Of a DNA stretch of 54,342 nucleotides, positions 32,574 to 40,600 are shown piece after piece. Under the pieces are notes generated by a model that searched no databases, was not told the DNA's origin, and was given only the letters and a program-made list of their open reading frames with translations. The first letter of the stretch is position 1, and each line of letters opens with the position of its first letter. This stretch comes from Clostridia bacterium. Lineage in GTDB: Bacteria; Bacillota; Clostridia; TANB77; CAG-465. The position numbers were made by a program, and so were the translations under genes. The stretch is from assembly GCA_017536445.1 (NCBI GenBank), contig JAFXHJ010000011.1, forward strand, positions 1-54,342. Direction: 5' to 3'.

Positions 32574-33757
32574 TGTCAAGAAAAGATAAAAGAGAAGAAA
32601 ATAGGAAACACGAGTCTAAACCCAAAAAGAAGATAGTAATAAAGTTGCCAGAGTTTCAAGGATTTACTAAAAAACAAATAATGTATGCTATAGGAATTGC
32701 TGTGTTACTGATAAGTATACTGTGTGTTACTAATTATGCAAATATAGGGCTAGTTCTAAATAAAAGAATAACGGATGAAGATGTTACTATTGTAGATTTA
32801 CTAAGCTCTAATAACAAGATTTATTCATATTATAACGAAGCGTTAGTAGCTGATTCATCGGGGATAAGCACATATAACAAATATGGAAGAAAAACTTGGA
32901 ATATAGATATGCAAGGTGCTATAGATTCAAAGATATGTACAAGCGGTAAGTACTTACAAGTAATAAATACAGATAAATCTATAGTATATGTATATAAAGA
33001 TAAATATGAGGTTGCACAAATAAGAATTAAAGGAAAGATACTTTATGGTACAATTAATTCAAAAGGAGATAGCGTAATCGAACATACGGATGCAGGAAAT
33101 AAAACGGTTTTGGCTATCTATGATAAAAACGGAAAGCTTAAGTACAATATAAAGTTGAGCAACAATGCAATTGCACAGTATGTTTTGTCTGAAGATTCCA
33201 CTAAATTTGCATACGTTGAGGTTAATATAAGTGGAATAAGTGCTACTTCAACAGTACAAGTAGTAGAGTTAAAAGGTGCGGATAAGGAATCGAAGGTTGA
33301 ACAAATAGCATTAGAAGAAAATACGTTGATATATGAAATAGACTTTTATGGAAATAATTTAGTTTATAGAACGGATAAAGATATTGTTTCTATAAATCTA
33401 AATAATAAAAACCAAAAAAGAAGTAGTTTAGAACAAGAAGGAATAGTTTCGTTAGATTTAAACAAAAATAAATATTCATATGTAGAATTCGAAAAAGGCA
33501 AATATTTTTTGGGAATTAAAAGTATAGGCGGTAAGGATACTAAGGAAATAGAAGTGAAAGAATCGCCCAAATATTATATTTACACAAAAGATAAGGCGTA
33601 TGTTTGTTTCCAAAAAGAGATGCAAATATATAACAATTTTAAAATGAAAATAAAAGAATATAAAAGTGAGATGGTTATAACAAAACCAATTGTTTTTGGT
33701 GAAGGAAATGGCGTAGCGTTTCTTGTTTCGAATAAATTAATAATTTATACAATATAA
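32573..33757 (+). CDS. DUF5711-like membrane-anchored protein
   Basis: A 394-residue protein of unknown function. It starts at GTG 32573, overlapping the rarA stop by one base, with GGGAGG upstream. A basic N-terminus (about 1-32, many Lys/Arg) precedes one transmembrane helix (about 36-56, YAIGIAVLLISILCVTNYA), and the remainder lies outside the cell. The outer part is beta-rich, with repeated short strands of the type seen in propeller or PQQ-like proteins (YNKYGRKTWNIDMQGAI; IYDKNGKLKYNIKLSN). The assignment to DUF5711 is from memory of this topology and gene order. It lies upstream of cvpA and an LCP ligase, suggesting an envelope role. Confidence 0.7.
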   Translation: MSRKDKREENRKHESKPKKKIVIKLPEFQGFTKKQIMYAIGIAVLLISILCVTNYANIGLVLNKRITDEDVTIVDLLSSNNKIYSYYNEALVADSSGISTYNKYGRKTWNIDMQGAIDSKICTSGKYLQVINTDKSIVYVYKDKYEVAQIRIKGKILYGTINSKGDSVIEHTDAGNKTVLAIYDKNGKLKYNIKLSNNAIAQYVLSEDSTKFAYVEVNISGISATSTVQVVELKGADKESKVEQIALEENTLIYEIDFYGNNLVYRTDKDIVSINLNNKNQKRSSLEQEGIVSLDLNKNKYSYVEFEKGKYFLGIKSIGGKDTKEIEVKESPKYYIYTKDKAYVCFQKEMQIYNNFKMKIKEYKSEMVITKPIVFGEGNGVAFLVSNKLIIYTI

Positions 33758-33771
33758 GGGGGAAATGTAAA

Positions 33772-34446
33772 ATGATTATTGATATAATTATAGTAGCCTT
33801 GTTTTTAGGCGCGGCAGCAGTGGGCTACAATAAAGGAGGATTAAAACTCATAGCAAGTTTTGGAACATTTATAATAGCATTTGTGGCAGCATATTTATTA
33901 GCTAATACTACGGGGATGGCTCTTAAAAAGACTGAGATTGGAGCAACTGCAGCAAAAACTGTAAAAACATCATTGATAAATGTTTTAGATTTGACTAAAG
34001 GCGAAAATCCAGTTTCGGATGTTGTAAATGATATAGCTTCAAATATGCCTGTGGGCGGAGATATAATTGGAAAAATAGTAAAAAAAATAAATAAAGAATT
34101 ACAAGCTAGCAGCGTGTCACTAGCTAATAAGATTGTAAATTATTTGTTTATAGGTATAGGATTTATGCTTATATTTATAACAGCTAAAGTGGTATTGAGC
34201 ATAGCGTTCTTTATACTTGAACTTATTTTTGAATTGCCGCTACTAAAAGAAATGAATAAATTGGTTGGTTTGGGTATAGAAAGCGCATTTATGCTAATAA
34301 AAATATGGATGGTATTTGGCTTAATAAGCTTTATGTCACCAATAGATTTTATGGCTAAAACTGTTAAGTTATTAAACGACACAGTACTTGCTAAAATGAT
34401 ATATGACAACAACTGGTTATTATCATTCATAATTAGCATACTTTAA
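33772..34446 (+). CDS. CvpA-family membrane protein
   Basis: A 224-residue polytopic membrane protein. The N-terminus IIDIIIVALFLGAAAVGYNK with GGLKLIASFGTFIIAFVAAY is typical of CvpA (colicin V production), whose molecular function in Firmicutes is unclear but is linked to envelope stress tolerance. About four helices are seen, with an amphipathic stretch (about 85-115) between the second and third. It lies 14 bases after the DUF5711-like gene and 11 bases before the LCP gene, so it belongs to the rarA operon. Confidence 0.85.
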   Translation: MIIDIIIVALFLGAAAVGYNKGGLKLIASFGTFIIAFVAAYLLANTTGMALKKTEIGATAAKTVKTSLINVLDLTKGENPVSDVVNDIASNMPVGGDIIGKIVKKINKELQASSVSLANKIVNYLFIGIGFMLIFITAKVVLSIAFFILELIFELPLLKEMNKLVGLGIESAFMLIKIWMVFGLISFMSPIDFMAKTVKLLNDTVLAKMIYDNNWLLSFIISIL

Positions 34447-34457
34447 AATAATAAGGA

Positions 34458-35426
34458 ATGATGAATTTGAAAAAGAAGAAACGCACATTATGTGCAAAAA
34501 TAACAAGATTTTGTATAGGTATAACAACAATATCAGTGATTGTATGGGTAGCGCTTTTCAACATAAATAATATGTTGGGCGCTACAAGCGCATCAGCAGG
34601 AGCAACTGAAACGGATTTTCTTATGTATTCTAATGAACCAAAAAAAGATAATGTATCATTGCTTTTTGCCGGTGTGGATAAAGATGGACTTAGAACAGAC
34701 AGCATAATTTATGCAAAATATGATACGGTCAATAACAAATTATATATGATGTCTATACCAAGAGATACATACACAAATCACAAGTATGCCACTAATAAGA
34801 TAAATACAATTTATCGTGGGGGTAAATATACAGACGAATTTATAGGCGAAATAGAGAAGCTTTTAGATGTAGAGATAGATTACTATGCTGTAATAAATCT
34901 AAAGGTTGTATCTGATGTTGTAGACGCAATAGGCGGTATAAAGATAACGTTAGAAGATGATGTTTGGAAACTAAACAAAAAAACGGGTCAATGGAAGTTA
35001 ACATTTCCTAAAGGCGAACAAACATTAAATGCAAAGCAAGTTGAAACTCTAATTAGAAATAGAGACTATAAAGATGGTGACATATCTAGAGGAAAGATGC
35101 AAAGAACAGTTATAACAGCATTAATTAAAAATCTTGTCTCAACAAAGACCCTTATGAAGCTAATGGATATAAAGGACATTGTTTTAAGTAATACGAATAC
35201 TAATATTACAGTTAGAGAAGGAATGAAGTATTTAGGAGAAATTAAAGAAGTAGATCTTAAAAATGTCGTTTCAACAAATATGCCACTTTTAGATATAAAC
35301 TATGTTGTAGATGGTACAGCATGTGTGCTTGTAAATAAAGAGAAAGCAAGGGAAATAATTAAAGAAGATTGGGTGTATACACCTGAAGAAACAAATAATG
35401 AAACCTTAAATAATGAGCAAAATTAA
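34458..35426 (+). CDS. LytR-CpsA-Psr (LCP) family cell-wall glycopolymer ligase
   Basis: A protein of about 322 residues with a Lys/Arg-rich start, one transmembrane helix (about 18-36) and an extracellular LCP domain. The core shows SLLFAGVDKDGLRTDSIIYA, MSIPRDTYTNHKYATNKIN and GGIKITLEDDVW, with the catalytic Arg region LIRNRDYKDGDISRGKMQR. LCP enzymes attach teichoic acids or other glycopolymers to peptidoglycan from lipid carriers. The start is uncertain: ATG 34458 and ATG 34461 sit 0-3 bases after AAGGA, whereas TTG 34467 is 9 bases away and may be the real start. It ends the rarA operon; its stop lies in the terminator loop. Confidence 0.9.
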   Translation: MMNLKKKKRTLCAKITRFCIGITTISVIVWVALFNINNMLGATSASAGATETDFLMYSNEPKKDNVSLLFAGVDKDGLRTDSIIYAKYDTVNNKLYMMSIPRDTYTNHKYATNKINTIYRGGKYTDEFIGEIEKLLDVEIDYYAVINLKVVSDVVDAIGGIKITLEDDVWKLNKKTGQWKLTFPKGEQTLNAKQVETLIRNRDYKDGDISRGKMQRTVITALIKNLVSTKTLMKLMDIKDIVLSNTNTNITVREGMKYLGEIKEVDLKNVVSTNMPLLDINYVVDGTACVLVNKEKAREIIKEDWVYTPEETNNETLNNEQN

Positions 35427-35443
35427 ATTGCTCATTATTTTTA
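35408..35443 (+). terminator. Terminator of the rarA-LCP operon
   Basis: AAATAATGAGCAA (35408-35420) and TTGCTCATTATTT (35428-35440) are exact complements; the LCP gene's stop codon lies in the loop, and T residues follow. Confidence 0.85.
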
Positions 35444-35475
35444 TAATATTATCTATATAATTGCACTAAAAATAG

Positions 35476-35504
35476 TTGAAAAAAATAAAAAGTTATGTTA
35501 TACT
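35476..35504 (+). promoter_or_regulatory. rpsB-tsf promoter
   Basis: TTGAAA (35476-35481), a 17-base spacer and TATACT (35499-35504). Confidence 0.7.
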
Positions 35505-35510
35505 AATTGG

Positions 35511-35590
35511 GTCACGTATGTGATAATACACACACAAACAAAGTCTATAGCCCTTCCTCGAAAGAGGTCATATAGATGCCAAAGTTTGTG
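35511..35590 (+). promoter_or_regulatory. Structured rpsB leader, candidate S2 autoregulatory RNA
   Basis: From about the transcription start there is a hairpin TCAC-GTAT-GTGA (35512-35523). A long stem follows: ACAAA (35538-35542) pairs with TTTGT (35585-35589), TCTATA (35544-35549) with TATAGA (35571-35576), and CCTC (35556-35559) with GAGG (35564-35567) around a GAAA tetraloop. Ribosomal protein S2 operons are commonly controlled by such leaders; binding here is inferred. Confidence 0.6.
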
Positions 35591-35618
35591 GAGGAAATTA
35601 AAAAGGAGGAAAAGTAAA

Positions 35619-36467
35619 ATGGCAATTATACCTATGAGATCATTACTAGAAGCTGGTGTACACTTTGGACACCAAACAAAAAGATGGGACCCAAGAATGG
35701 CTCCTTACATCTTTACAGCAAGAAATGGAATATACATTCTTGACTTACAAAAAACTTTAAAGAAAGCAGTAGAAGCTTACGAACTAGTTAACAAAGTAGC
35801 TAGTGAAGGTGGTTCAATACTATTTGTTGGAACTAAAAAACAAATAGCTGAATGCATCAAAGAAGAAGCTGAAAGATGTGGAATGTACTACATCAACAGT
35901 AGATGGTTAGGTGGAACATTAACTAACTTCAAAACAATAAGAACTAGAATAGCTAGACTTGTTGAATTAGAAACTATGGAAGCTGACGGAACATTCGATT
36001 TACTTCCAAAGAAAGAAGTTAGCAAATTAAAACTTGAAATGGAAAAATTAAACCTTAACCTTGGTGGTATTAAAGATATGGAAAAACTTCCATCATTAAT
36101 ATTCTTAGTAGACTCTAAGAAAGAATTAATTTGTACTAAGGAAGCTAGAAAACTTGGTATACCAACTATCGGTTTAATAGATTCCAACTGTAACCCTAAC
36201 GATGTTGACTACGTAATTCCTGGTAATGACGATGCTGTAAGAGCGGTTAAATTAATAACAGCTAAAATGGCAGACGCAGTTATCGCTGGAAAAAACGGTG
36301 AACCAGTTGAAGATTTAGGTCTTGATGATGTAGAAACTATGGAAGATCTAGTTAAAGAAATGGGCGAAGACAAAATAGAAAGAAAACAAAACAGACCAGC
36401 TAGAAGACCAAGAACTGAAAAAGCTACAGAAGAAGTAGTAGAAGAAACTACAACTAAGGAGGAATAA
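35619..36467 (+). CDS. rpsB: 30S ribosomal protein S2
   Basis: A 282-residue S2. The ATG at 35619 ([20 protein letters not shown]) follows AAGGAGG by 9 bases; an upstream ATG in frame is in the leader RNA. Conserved segments include [20 protein letters not shown] and the family's [20 protein letters not shown]. The C-terminus is an acidic and Arg/Lys-rich tail of about 45 residues (EERPAR-type, ending TKEE), which makes it longer than E. coli S2. It is cotranscribed with tsf, 4 bases downstream. Confidence 0.98.
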   Translation: MAIIPMRSLLEAGVHFGHQTKRWDPRMAPYIFTARNGIYILDLQKTLKKAVEAYELVNKVASEGGSILFVGTKKQIAECIKEEAERCGMYYINSRWLGGTLTNFKTIRTRIARLVELETMEADGTFDLLPKKEVSKLKLEMEKLNLNLGGIKDMEKLPSLIFLVDSKKELICTKEARKLGIPTIGLIDSNCNPNDVDYVIPGNDDAVRAVKLITAKMADAVIAGKNGEPVEDLGLDDVETMEDLVKEMGEDKIERKQNRPARRPRTEKATEEVVEETTTKEE

Positions 36468-36471
36468 TAAT

Positions 36472-37116
36472 ATGGTAACAGCAGAACAAGTTAAAGAATT
36501 AAGAGAAATGACAGGTGCAGGCGTTATGGACTGCAAAAAAGTTTTAGTTGAAACTGATGGAAATATGGACAAAGCAGTTGAACTATTACGTGAAAGAGGA
36601 ATAGCTAAAGCAGCTAAAAAAGCTAGTAGAATAGCAGCTGAAGGATTAGTAGAAGCATACATCCACAGCGGAAGATATGGTGCATTAGTTGAAGTAAACT
36701 CTGAAACTGACTTCGTTTCTAAAAACGAAGAATTCAGAACATTTGTAAGAGATGTTGCAATGCATATAGTTGCATCAAATCCTAAATATGTTTCAAGAGA
36801 TGAAGTTCCTGCTGAAGTTGTAGAAGCTGAAAAAGAAATACTTAAAGCACAAGCTTTAAATGAAGGGAAACCAGCAGCAATTGTTGATAAAATGGTAGAA
36901 GGAAGAATAAACAAATTTTTCGAGGAAGTATGTTTATTAGATCAACCATTCGTTAAAGATCAAGACAAAACTGTTCAAGAAGTTCTTAACGAAAAAATCG
37001 CTGTAATAGGTGAAAATATAGTAATCAGAAGATTTGTTAGATTCGAAAGAGGCGAAGGAATCGAAAAGAAAAAAGAAAACTTTGCTGAAGAAGTAATGAA
37101 ACAAGTTAATGGTTAA
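36472..37116 (+). CDS. tsf: Elongation factor Ts
   Basis: A 214-residue EF-Ts, the nucleotide exchange factor for EF-Tu. The UBA-like N-terminus reads [20 protein letters not shown] followed by KKVLVE; the core contains [20 protein letters not shown]. It is about 70-80 residues shorter than E. coli EF-Ts because it has the reduced core typical of many Firmicutes. A GGAGG site within the rpsB end lies just upstream. pyrH, usually the next gene, is absent here. Confidence 0.97.
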   Translation: MVTAEQVKELREMTGAGVMDCKKVLVETDGNMDKAVELLRERGIAKAAKKASRIAAEGLVEAYIHSGRYGALVEVNSETDFVSKNEEFRTFVRDVAMHIVASNPKYVSRDEVPAEVVEAEKEILKAQALNEGKPAAIVDKMVEGRINKFFEEVCLLDQPFVKDQDKTVQEVLNEKIAVIGENIVIRRFVRFERGEGIEKKKENFAEEVMKQVNG

Positions 37117-37125
37117 TACAAATAA

Positions 37126-37155
37126 AAATAAGCACATTATGTGCTTATTTTTTTG
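37126..37155. terminator. Bidirectional terminator between tsf and dacA
   Basis: AAATAAGCACA (37126-37136) and TGTGCTTATTT (37140-37150) flank a three-base loop, with T residues after. The reverse-strand carboxypeptidase gene ends inside it. Confidence 0.85.
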
Positions 37156-38503
37156 TACGTATTCTTCTTTTCCTATTAGCAGTTTTACGGATAGTTTTAG
37201 TATTTTCTTTTATATCTAAATTTGCATTTTGTTTTGCTTTTTTCTTTTTAGTTTTAGTTATATTATACTTAGCAACGATTGCAATTATTATAACAAGTAA
37301 TATTAAAACCATAATTATTATAACTGTAAATTTAGGTTCTTTGATTATATTTAATGTTTTTAATTCTTCAACTGTTAAATCATATGTTGCAGTATATGAA
37401 TTTGAAACAGTATTTATTATAAAAGTGATATCCCCAACATCTTCATTTTGTTTAAAGTTTTCTTTAGTGATATCATCTAATTTAGCTTCATCTAATTTTA
37501 AAGTGTATGATATGTCTGTTATTTCATCATCATTTTTTAGCAACAATTCTAAGGTATCCTTAATAACTAATTTAGATTTTAAATTTGTATTATAGTTTGT
37601 ATAATCAAAAGAATAATTTTCTTTGTTATCAAAAGTACGTTTACTAAAGTTATCAAAAGAATAATTAAATAATTTTATTGCGTCTGTGTATCTTGCATCC
37701 TTACCATCAACTGTACCAGCTTTAAAAACAGCTATAATTATGGTTTTATCATCTTTTTTGCCTAATGTGACTAAAGTCTTTCCGGCTTCGTTTGTAAATC
37801 CGGTTTTACCTCCTATTGCGTATTCGTAAAACCTAGCGTGTTTACTTTCAGATTTTTTAAGGATTAATCTATTTGTGTTATATAAATACCTTTTAGAATT
37901 TGTTTTGTTTGTTTCAGGGACTATATATAGTTTTGTAGATATTATTTTAACAAAATGCTCGTTTTTTATGCAATAATTGAATATCTTTGCAATATCTAAC
38001 GCTGTCGTATAATGGTTATCGTCTGAGTAACCATGTGCGTTCACAAAGTTAGTTCCAGTACAACCTAATTCTTTTGCTTTATTATTCATAAGTTTAACAA
38101 AGTCTTGTATATTGCCAGAAACAGCTTCTGCTAAAACGTTAGCAGCATCATTACCAGAATATATAAGTAGGCAATGTAAAAGTTCGTCAACAGTAAGTAT
38201 TTCACCTTCTTTAATATATGCAGTAGAGCTATCCCATGGAATCTTTAAAGCAGTTTTCGATGCTACAATGTTTTGATCTAATTTTAAATTTTCTAATGCT
38301 AAAATAGCCGTTAAAATTTTTGTTATACTAGCAGGATAAACTTTTGTATTAATGTTTTTATCAAAGAGAATTGTACCTGAACCTGCCTCCATAGCAATTG
38401 CTGCTTTGGAATTTGTACTAGGTGCATCTGATGCAAAAACAGTAAAACAATTAAATAATATAAAAGTAAATACCCATAGCTTGTATGAAAGCTTAAATTT
38501 CAT
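37145..38503 (-). CDS. dacA: D-alanyl-D-alanine carboxypeptidase (S11 family)
   Basis: A 452-residue low-molecular-weight penicillin-binding protein that trims the terminal D-Ala of peptidoglycan stems. Signal peptide about 1-24 (ends VFASDA). Catalytic motifs are S59-I-T-K62 (YPASITKILTAIL), SGN (LLIYSGNDAANVLAEA) and KTG (IGGKTGFTNEAGKTL). A beta-rich C-terminal domain follows, then a transmembrane helix (VIIIMVLILLVIIIAIVA) and a Lys/Arg-rich cytoplasmic tail ending RKRRIRTKK, so it is anchored by a true transmembrane segment and not by the amphipathic helix of typical DacA. It has its own promoter and is inserted, in the reverse direction, into the usual tsf-pyrH-frr order. Confidence 0.92.
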   Translation of the reverse strand: MKFKLSYKLWVFTFILFNCFTVFASDAPSTNSKAAIAMEAGSGTILFDKNINTKVYPASITKILTAILALENLKLDQNIVASKTALKIPWDSSTAYIKEGEILTVDELLHCLLIYSGNDAANVLAEAVSGNIQDFVKLMNNKAKELGCTGTNFVNAHGYSDDNHYTTALDIAKIFNYCIKNEHFVKIISTKLYIVPETNKTNSKRYLYNTNRLILKKSESKHARFYEYAIGGKTGFTNEAGKTLVTLGKKDDKTIIIAVFKAGTVDGKDARYTDAIKLFNYSFDNFSKRTFDNKENYSFDYTNYNTNLKSKLVIKDTLELLLKNDDEITDISYTLKLDEAKLDDITKENFKQNEDVGDITFIINTVSNSYTATYDLTVEELKTLNIIKEPKFTVIIIMVLILLVIIIAIVAKYNITKTKKKKAKQNANLDIKENTKTIRKTANRKRRIRTKK

Positions 38504-38525
38504 ATTTCACCTCGCAAGTAACATA

Positions 38526-38554
38526 ATTATACTATACACAGCCTAAATAGTGAA
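38526..38554 (-). promoter_or_regulatory. dacA promoter
   Basis: On the reverse strand, TTCACT (38554-38549) and TATAAT (38531-38526) are separated by 17 bases; GAGGTG lies just before the ATG. Confidence 0.55.
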
Positions 38555-38571
38555 TAGATTTTTTAAAAATA

Positions 38572-38600
38572 TTGATTTAATGCATTTAATGATATAGAAT
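38572..38600 (+). promoter_or_regulatory. Promoter of the third prepilin-like gene
   Basis: TTGATT (38572-38577), a 17-base spacer and TAGAAT (38595-38600), 28 bases before the ATG. Confidence 0.5.
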
Positions 38601-38627
38601 ATGATTAAATAAAAGGGAGTATGAAAA

Positions 38628-39116
38628 ATGAAAAGAAAACAAGGTGTAACGGTACTAGCGCTTAGTATAGCGGTGGCAATAATGGCAATACTAACGGCAG
38701 CCGCTATTATTAATATAGATAACATTATTCCAACCGCTAGAAAATCTAAAATAGCAGAAGAATTCGAACTTATACAGGATAAGGTTAAGGAATACTATTT
38801 AACATATGGAAATTATCCCGTGCTAAATGACACAACTTATACTAAAGCGGAAGTAGTAGCGTTAAATACTAATGAAAAAGCGGGTGATTTATCTGATGAA
38901 ATAGATAAGAATGGCGATGAAAACAGTATATTCTTTTTAATAGATTTAGAAAAGCTAAGGATAAACACTTTATTGTTTGGAAATAACAATACATCAGATG
39001 ATATATATATAGCTGCATCAAGCTCTGGTACAGTATATTACCCTAAAGGTGTAATTGCTGATGGAATAACAGTATTTTCCACAGGTGGATTTAAGGAAGT
39101 AACTAATATAGAATAG
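38628..39116 (+). CDS. Prepilin-like protein, 162 residues
   Basis: A small pilin- or pseudopilin-like protein. A basic leader (MKRKQG) ends in Gly, and the mature helix begins VTVLALSIAVAIMAILTAAA with Ala at mature position 5 in place of Glu. After the helix come IIPTARKSKIAEEFELIQDK and the short pilin-like turn YYLTYGNYPVLNDTTYTK. The C-terminal beta region ends with GTVYYPKGVIADGITVFSTG. It does not share the stalk of the two larger prepilin-like proteins and may be a minor pilin. A GGGAG site precedes the ATG. It is a single-gene unit between dacA and frr. Confidence 0.75.
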   Translation: MKRKQGVTVLALSIAVAIMAILTAAAIINIDNIIPTARKSKIAEEFELIQDKVKEYYLTYGNYPVLNDTTYTKAEVVALNTNEKAGDLSDEIDKNGDENSIFFLIDLEKLRINTLLFGNNNTSDDIYIAASSSGTVYYPKGVIADGITVFSTGGFKEVTNIE

Positions 39117-39156
39117 TTTTAGAATGTGTGATATGGTGTAAAACTATTGATTTTTT
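39112..39156 (+). terminator. Terminator of the third prepilin-like gene, overlapping the frr promoter
   Basis: AATAGTTTTA (39112-39121) pairs with TAAAACTATT (39139-39148), followed by GATTTTTT. The frr -35 element (39147-39152) begins in the right arm. Confidence 0.55.
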
Positions 39157-39174
39157 GCGCAAATATAGTATAAT
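39147..39174 (+). promoter_or_regulatory. frr operon promoter
   Basis: TTGATT (39147-39152), a 16-base spacer and TATAAT (39169-39174). Confidence 0.65.
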
Positions 39175-39206
39175 AAACACATAGATTTTTGGAGGTAAGA
39201 GAATAT

Positions 39207-39755
39207 ATGGATTTAAACATCTATGAGAATAAAATGAAAGAAAGAATAGACTACTTAAGAGAAGAATTAGGAAACATAAGAGCAGGTAGAGCAAACCCAC
39301 AAATATTAAACAAAATATGTGTAGAATATTATGGCTCTTTAACACCACTTAACCAAGTGGCATCAATATCTGTTCCGGAACCAAGACAAATATTAATAGC
39401 ACCATGGGATAAAAGCTTATTAAATGAAATAGCAAAAGCTATAACTAAAGCGGATATAGGAATAAATCCACAAAATGATGGAACAGGAGTAAGATTAATA
39501 TTCCCAGAATTAAATGAAACAAGAAGAAAAGAAATAGCAAAAGATATAAGCAAAATGGGTGAAGATACAAAAGTTGCAATCAGAAATATAAGAAGAGATG
39601 CAATAGATGATATTAAGAAAACAGGAAAAGAAGAAAGTATAAGTGAAGACGAAATTCGTTCACTTGAAGAGTCTGTACAAAAAATAACAGATAAGCAAAT
39701 CGAAATAGTATCTGGAGTGGTTGCAGAAAAAGAAAAGGAAATAATGGAAGTATAG
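39207..39755 (+). CDS. frr: Ribosome recycling factor
   Basis: A 182-residue RRF that, with EF-G, splits post-termination ribosomes. The start ATG 39207 (MDLNIYENKMKERIDYLREE) lies 9 bases after TTTGGAGGT; an in-frame TTG upstream is part of that site. The core NIRAGRANPQILNKICVEYYG and PLNQVASISVPEPRQILIAPW are canonical, as is the RREIAKDISKMGEDTKVAIR-like helix. It heads frr-cdsA-rseP-polC. uppS and dxr, usually between frr and rseP, are absent. Confidence 0.97.
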   Translation: MDLNIYENKMKERIDYLREELGNIRAGRANPQILNKICVEYYGSLTPLNQVASISVPEPRQILIAPWDKSLLNEIAKAITKADIGINPQNDGTGVRLIFPELNETRRKEIAKDISKMGEDTKVAIRNIRRDAIDDIKKTGKEESISEDEIRSLEESVQKITDKQIEIVSGVVAEKEKEIMEV

Positions 39756-39766
39756 TAGAGGTTTTT

Positions 39767-40579
39767 ATGAAAAAAAGAATAATTTCGGGGGCAGTATTTG
39801 TAGCCTTATGGATAGCAATTCTGCTAATAAATAATCCTCTATTTGATACAACAATAGTAGCAGTACTTGCATTAATTGCAACATATGAATACTATAAAGC
39901 ATTTAGAAATATTGGATATAAACCAATATCTTGGATAGGGTATTTAGGGTGCTTAGCGATATTTTTAATGGGAGGAATAATTCCTGAAGAATATAAATTA
40001 TTATTAATAAAAATAATAGTACCGGTAGGACTAATAAGCGCATTTGCTTATATGGTTGTAGGTAATGTAAAAAGAACAATATTAGATGTGGCTATAACAA
40101 TATTTGGTTTGTTGTATATACCATGTTTATTCTCTTTCTTAAAACTAATATTAGGATTAAGAGAGTACAGTAGATTTTATTTGTTATATGTCTTATTTGG
40201 AGCATTTGTAAGCGATACATTTGCTTTCTTAGTTGGTTCTAAGTTTGGAAAAACTAAACTTGCACCAGATATAAGTCCAAATAAAACAGTAGAAGGTTCA
40301 ATGGGAGGAATAATCGGAGTTGTAATTTCATTTATAATACTAACAATAGTTGGAGATTTAAATGGGATACCAGGAGATGTATTCTATTGGACGATGGTAG
40401 GTGTTGCTGCTGCAATTGCAGGTCAATTTGGAGATTTAACAGCATCTGCTATAAAAAGATTTTGCAAGATTAAAGATTTTGGAAATATAATGCCAGGTCA
40501 CGGCGGGATATTAGATAGATTTGACAGTTTAATGTTTGTTGCGCCAATTGTTTATATTTTTATAACTTTATACGTATAA
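39767..40579 (+). CDS. cdsA: Phosphatidate cytidylyltransferase
   Basis: A 270-residue polytopic membrane enzyme that makes CDP-diacylglycerol from phosphatidate and CTP. The family signature is at the C-terminal end (KRFCKIKDFGNIMPGHGGIL followed by DRFDS); DTFAFLVGSKFGKTKLAPDI and SPNKTVEGSMGG come before it. About seven or eight transmembrane helices are seen. It lies 11 bases after frr and 21 before rseP. Confidence 0.95.
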   Translation: MKKRIISGAVFVALWIAILLINNPLFDTTIVAVLALIATYEYYKAFRNIGYKPISWIGYLGCLAIFLMGGIIPEEYKLLLIKIIVPVGLISAFAYMVVGNVKRTILDVAITIFGLLYIPCLFSFLKLILGLREYSRFYLLYVLFGAFVSDTFAFLVGSKFGKTKLAPDISPNKTVEGSMGGIIGVVISFIILTIVGDLNGIPGDVFYWTMVGVAAAIAGQFGDLTASAIKRFCKIKDFGNIMPGHGGILDRFDSLMFVAPIVYIFITLYV

Positions 40580-40600
40580 TAGAAAAGAGGTATATGAATA

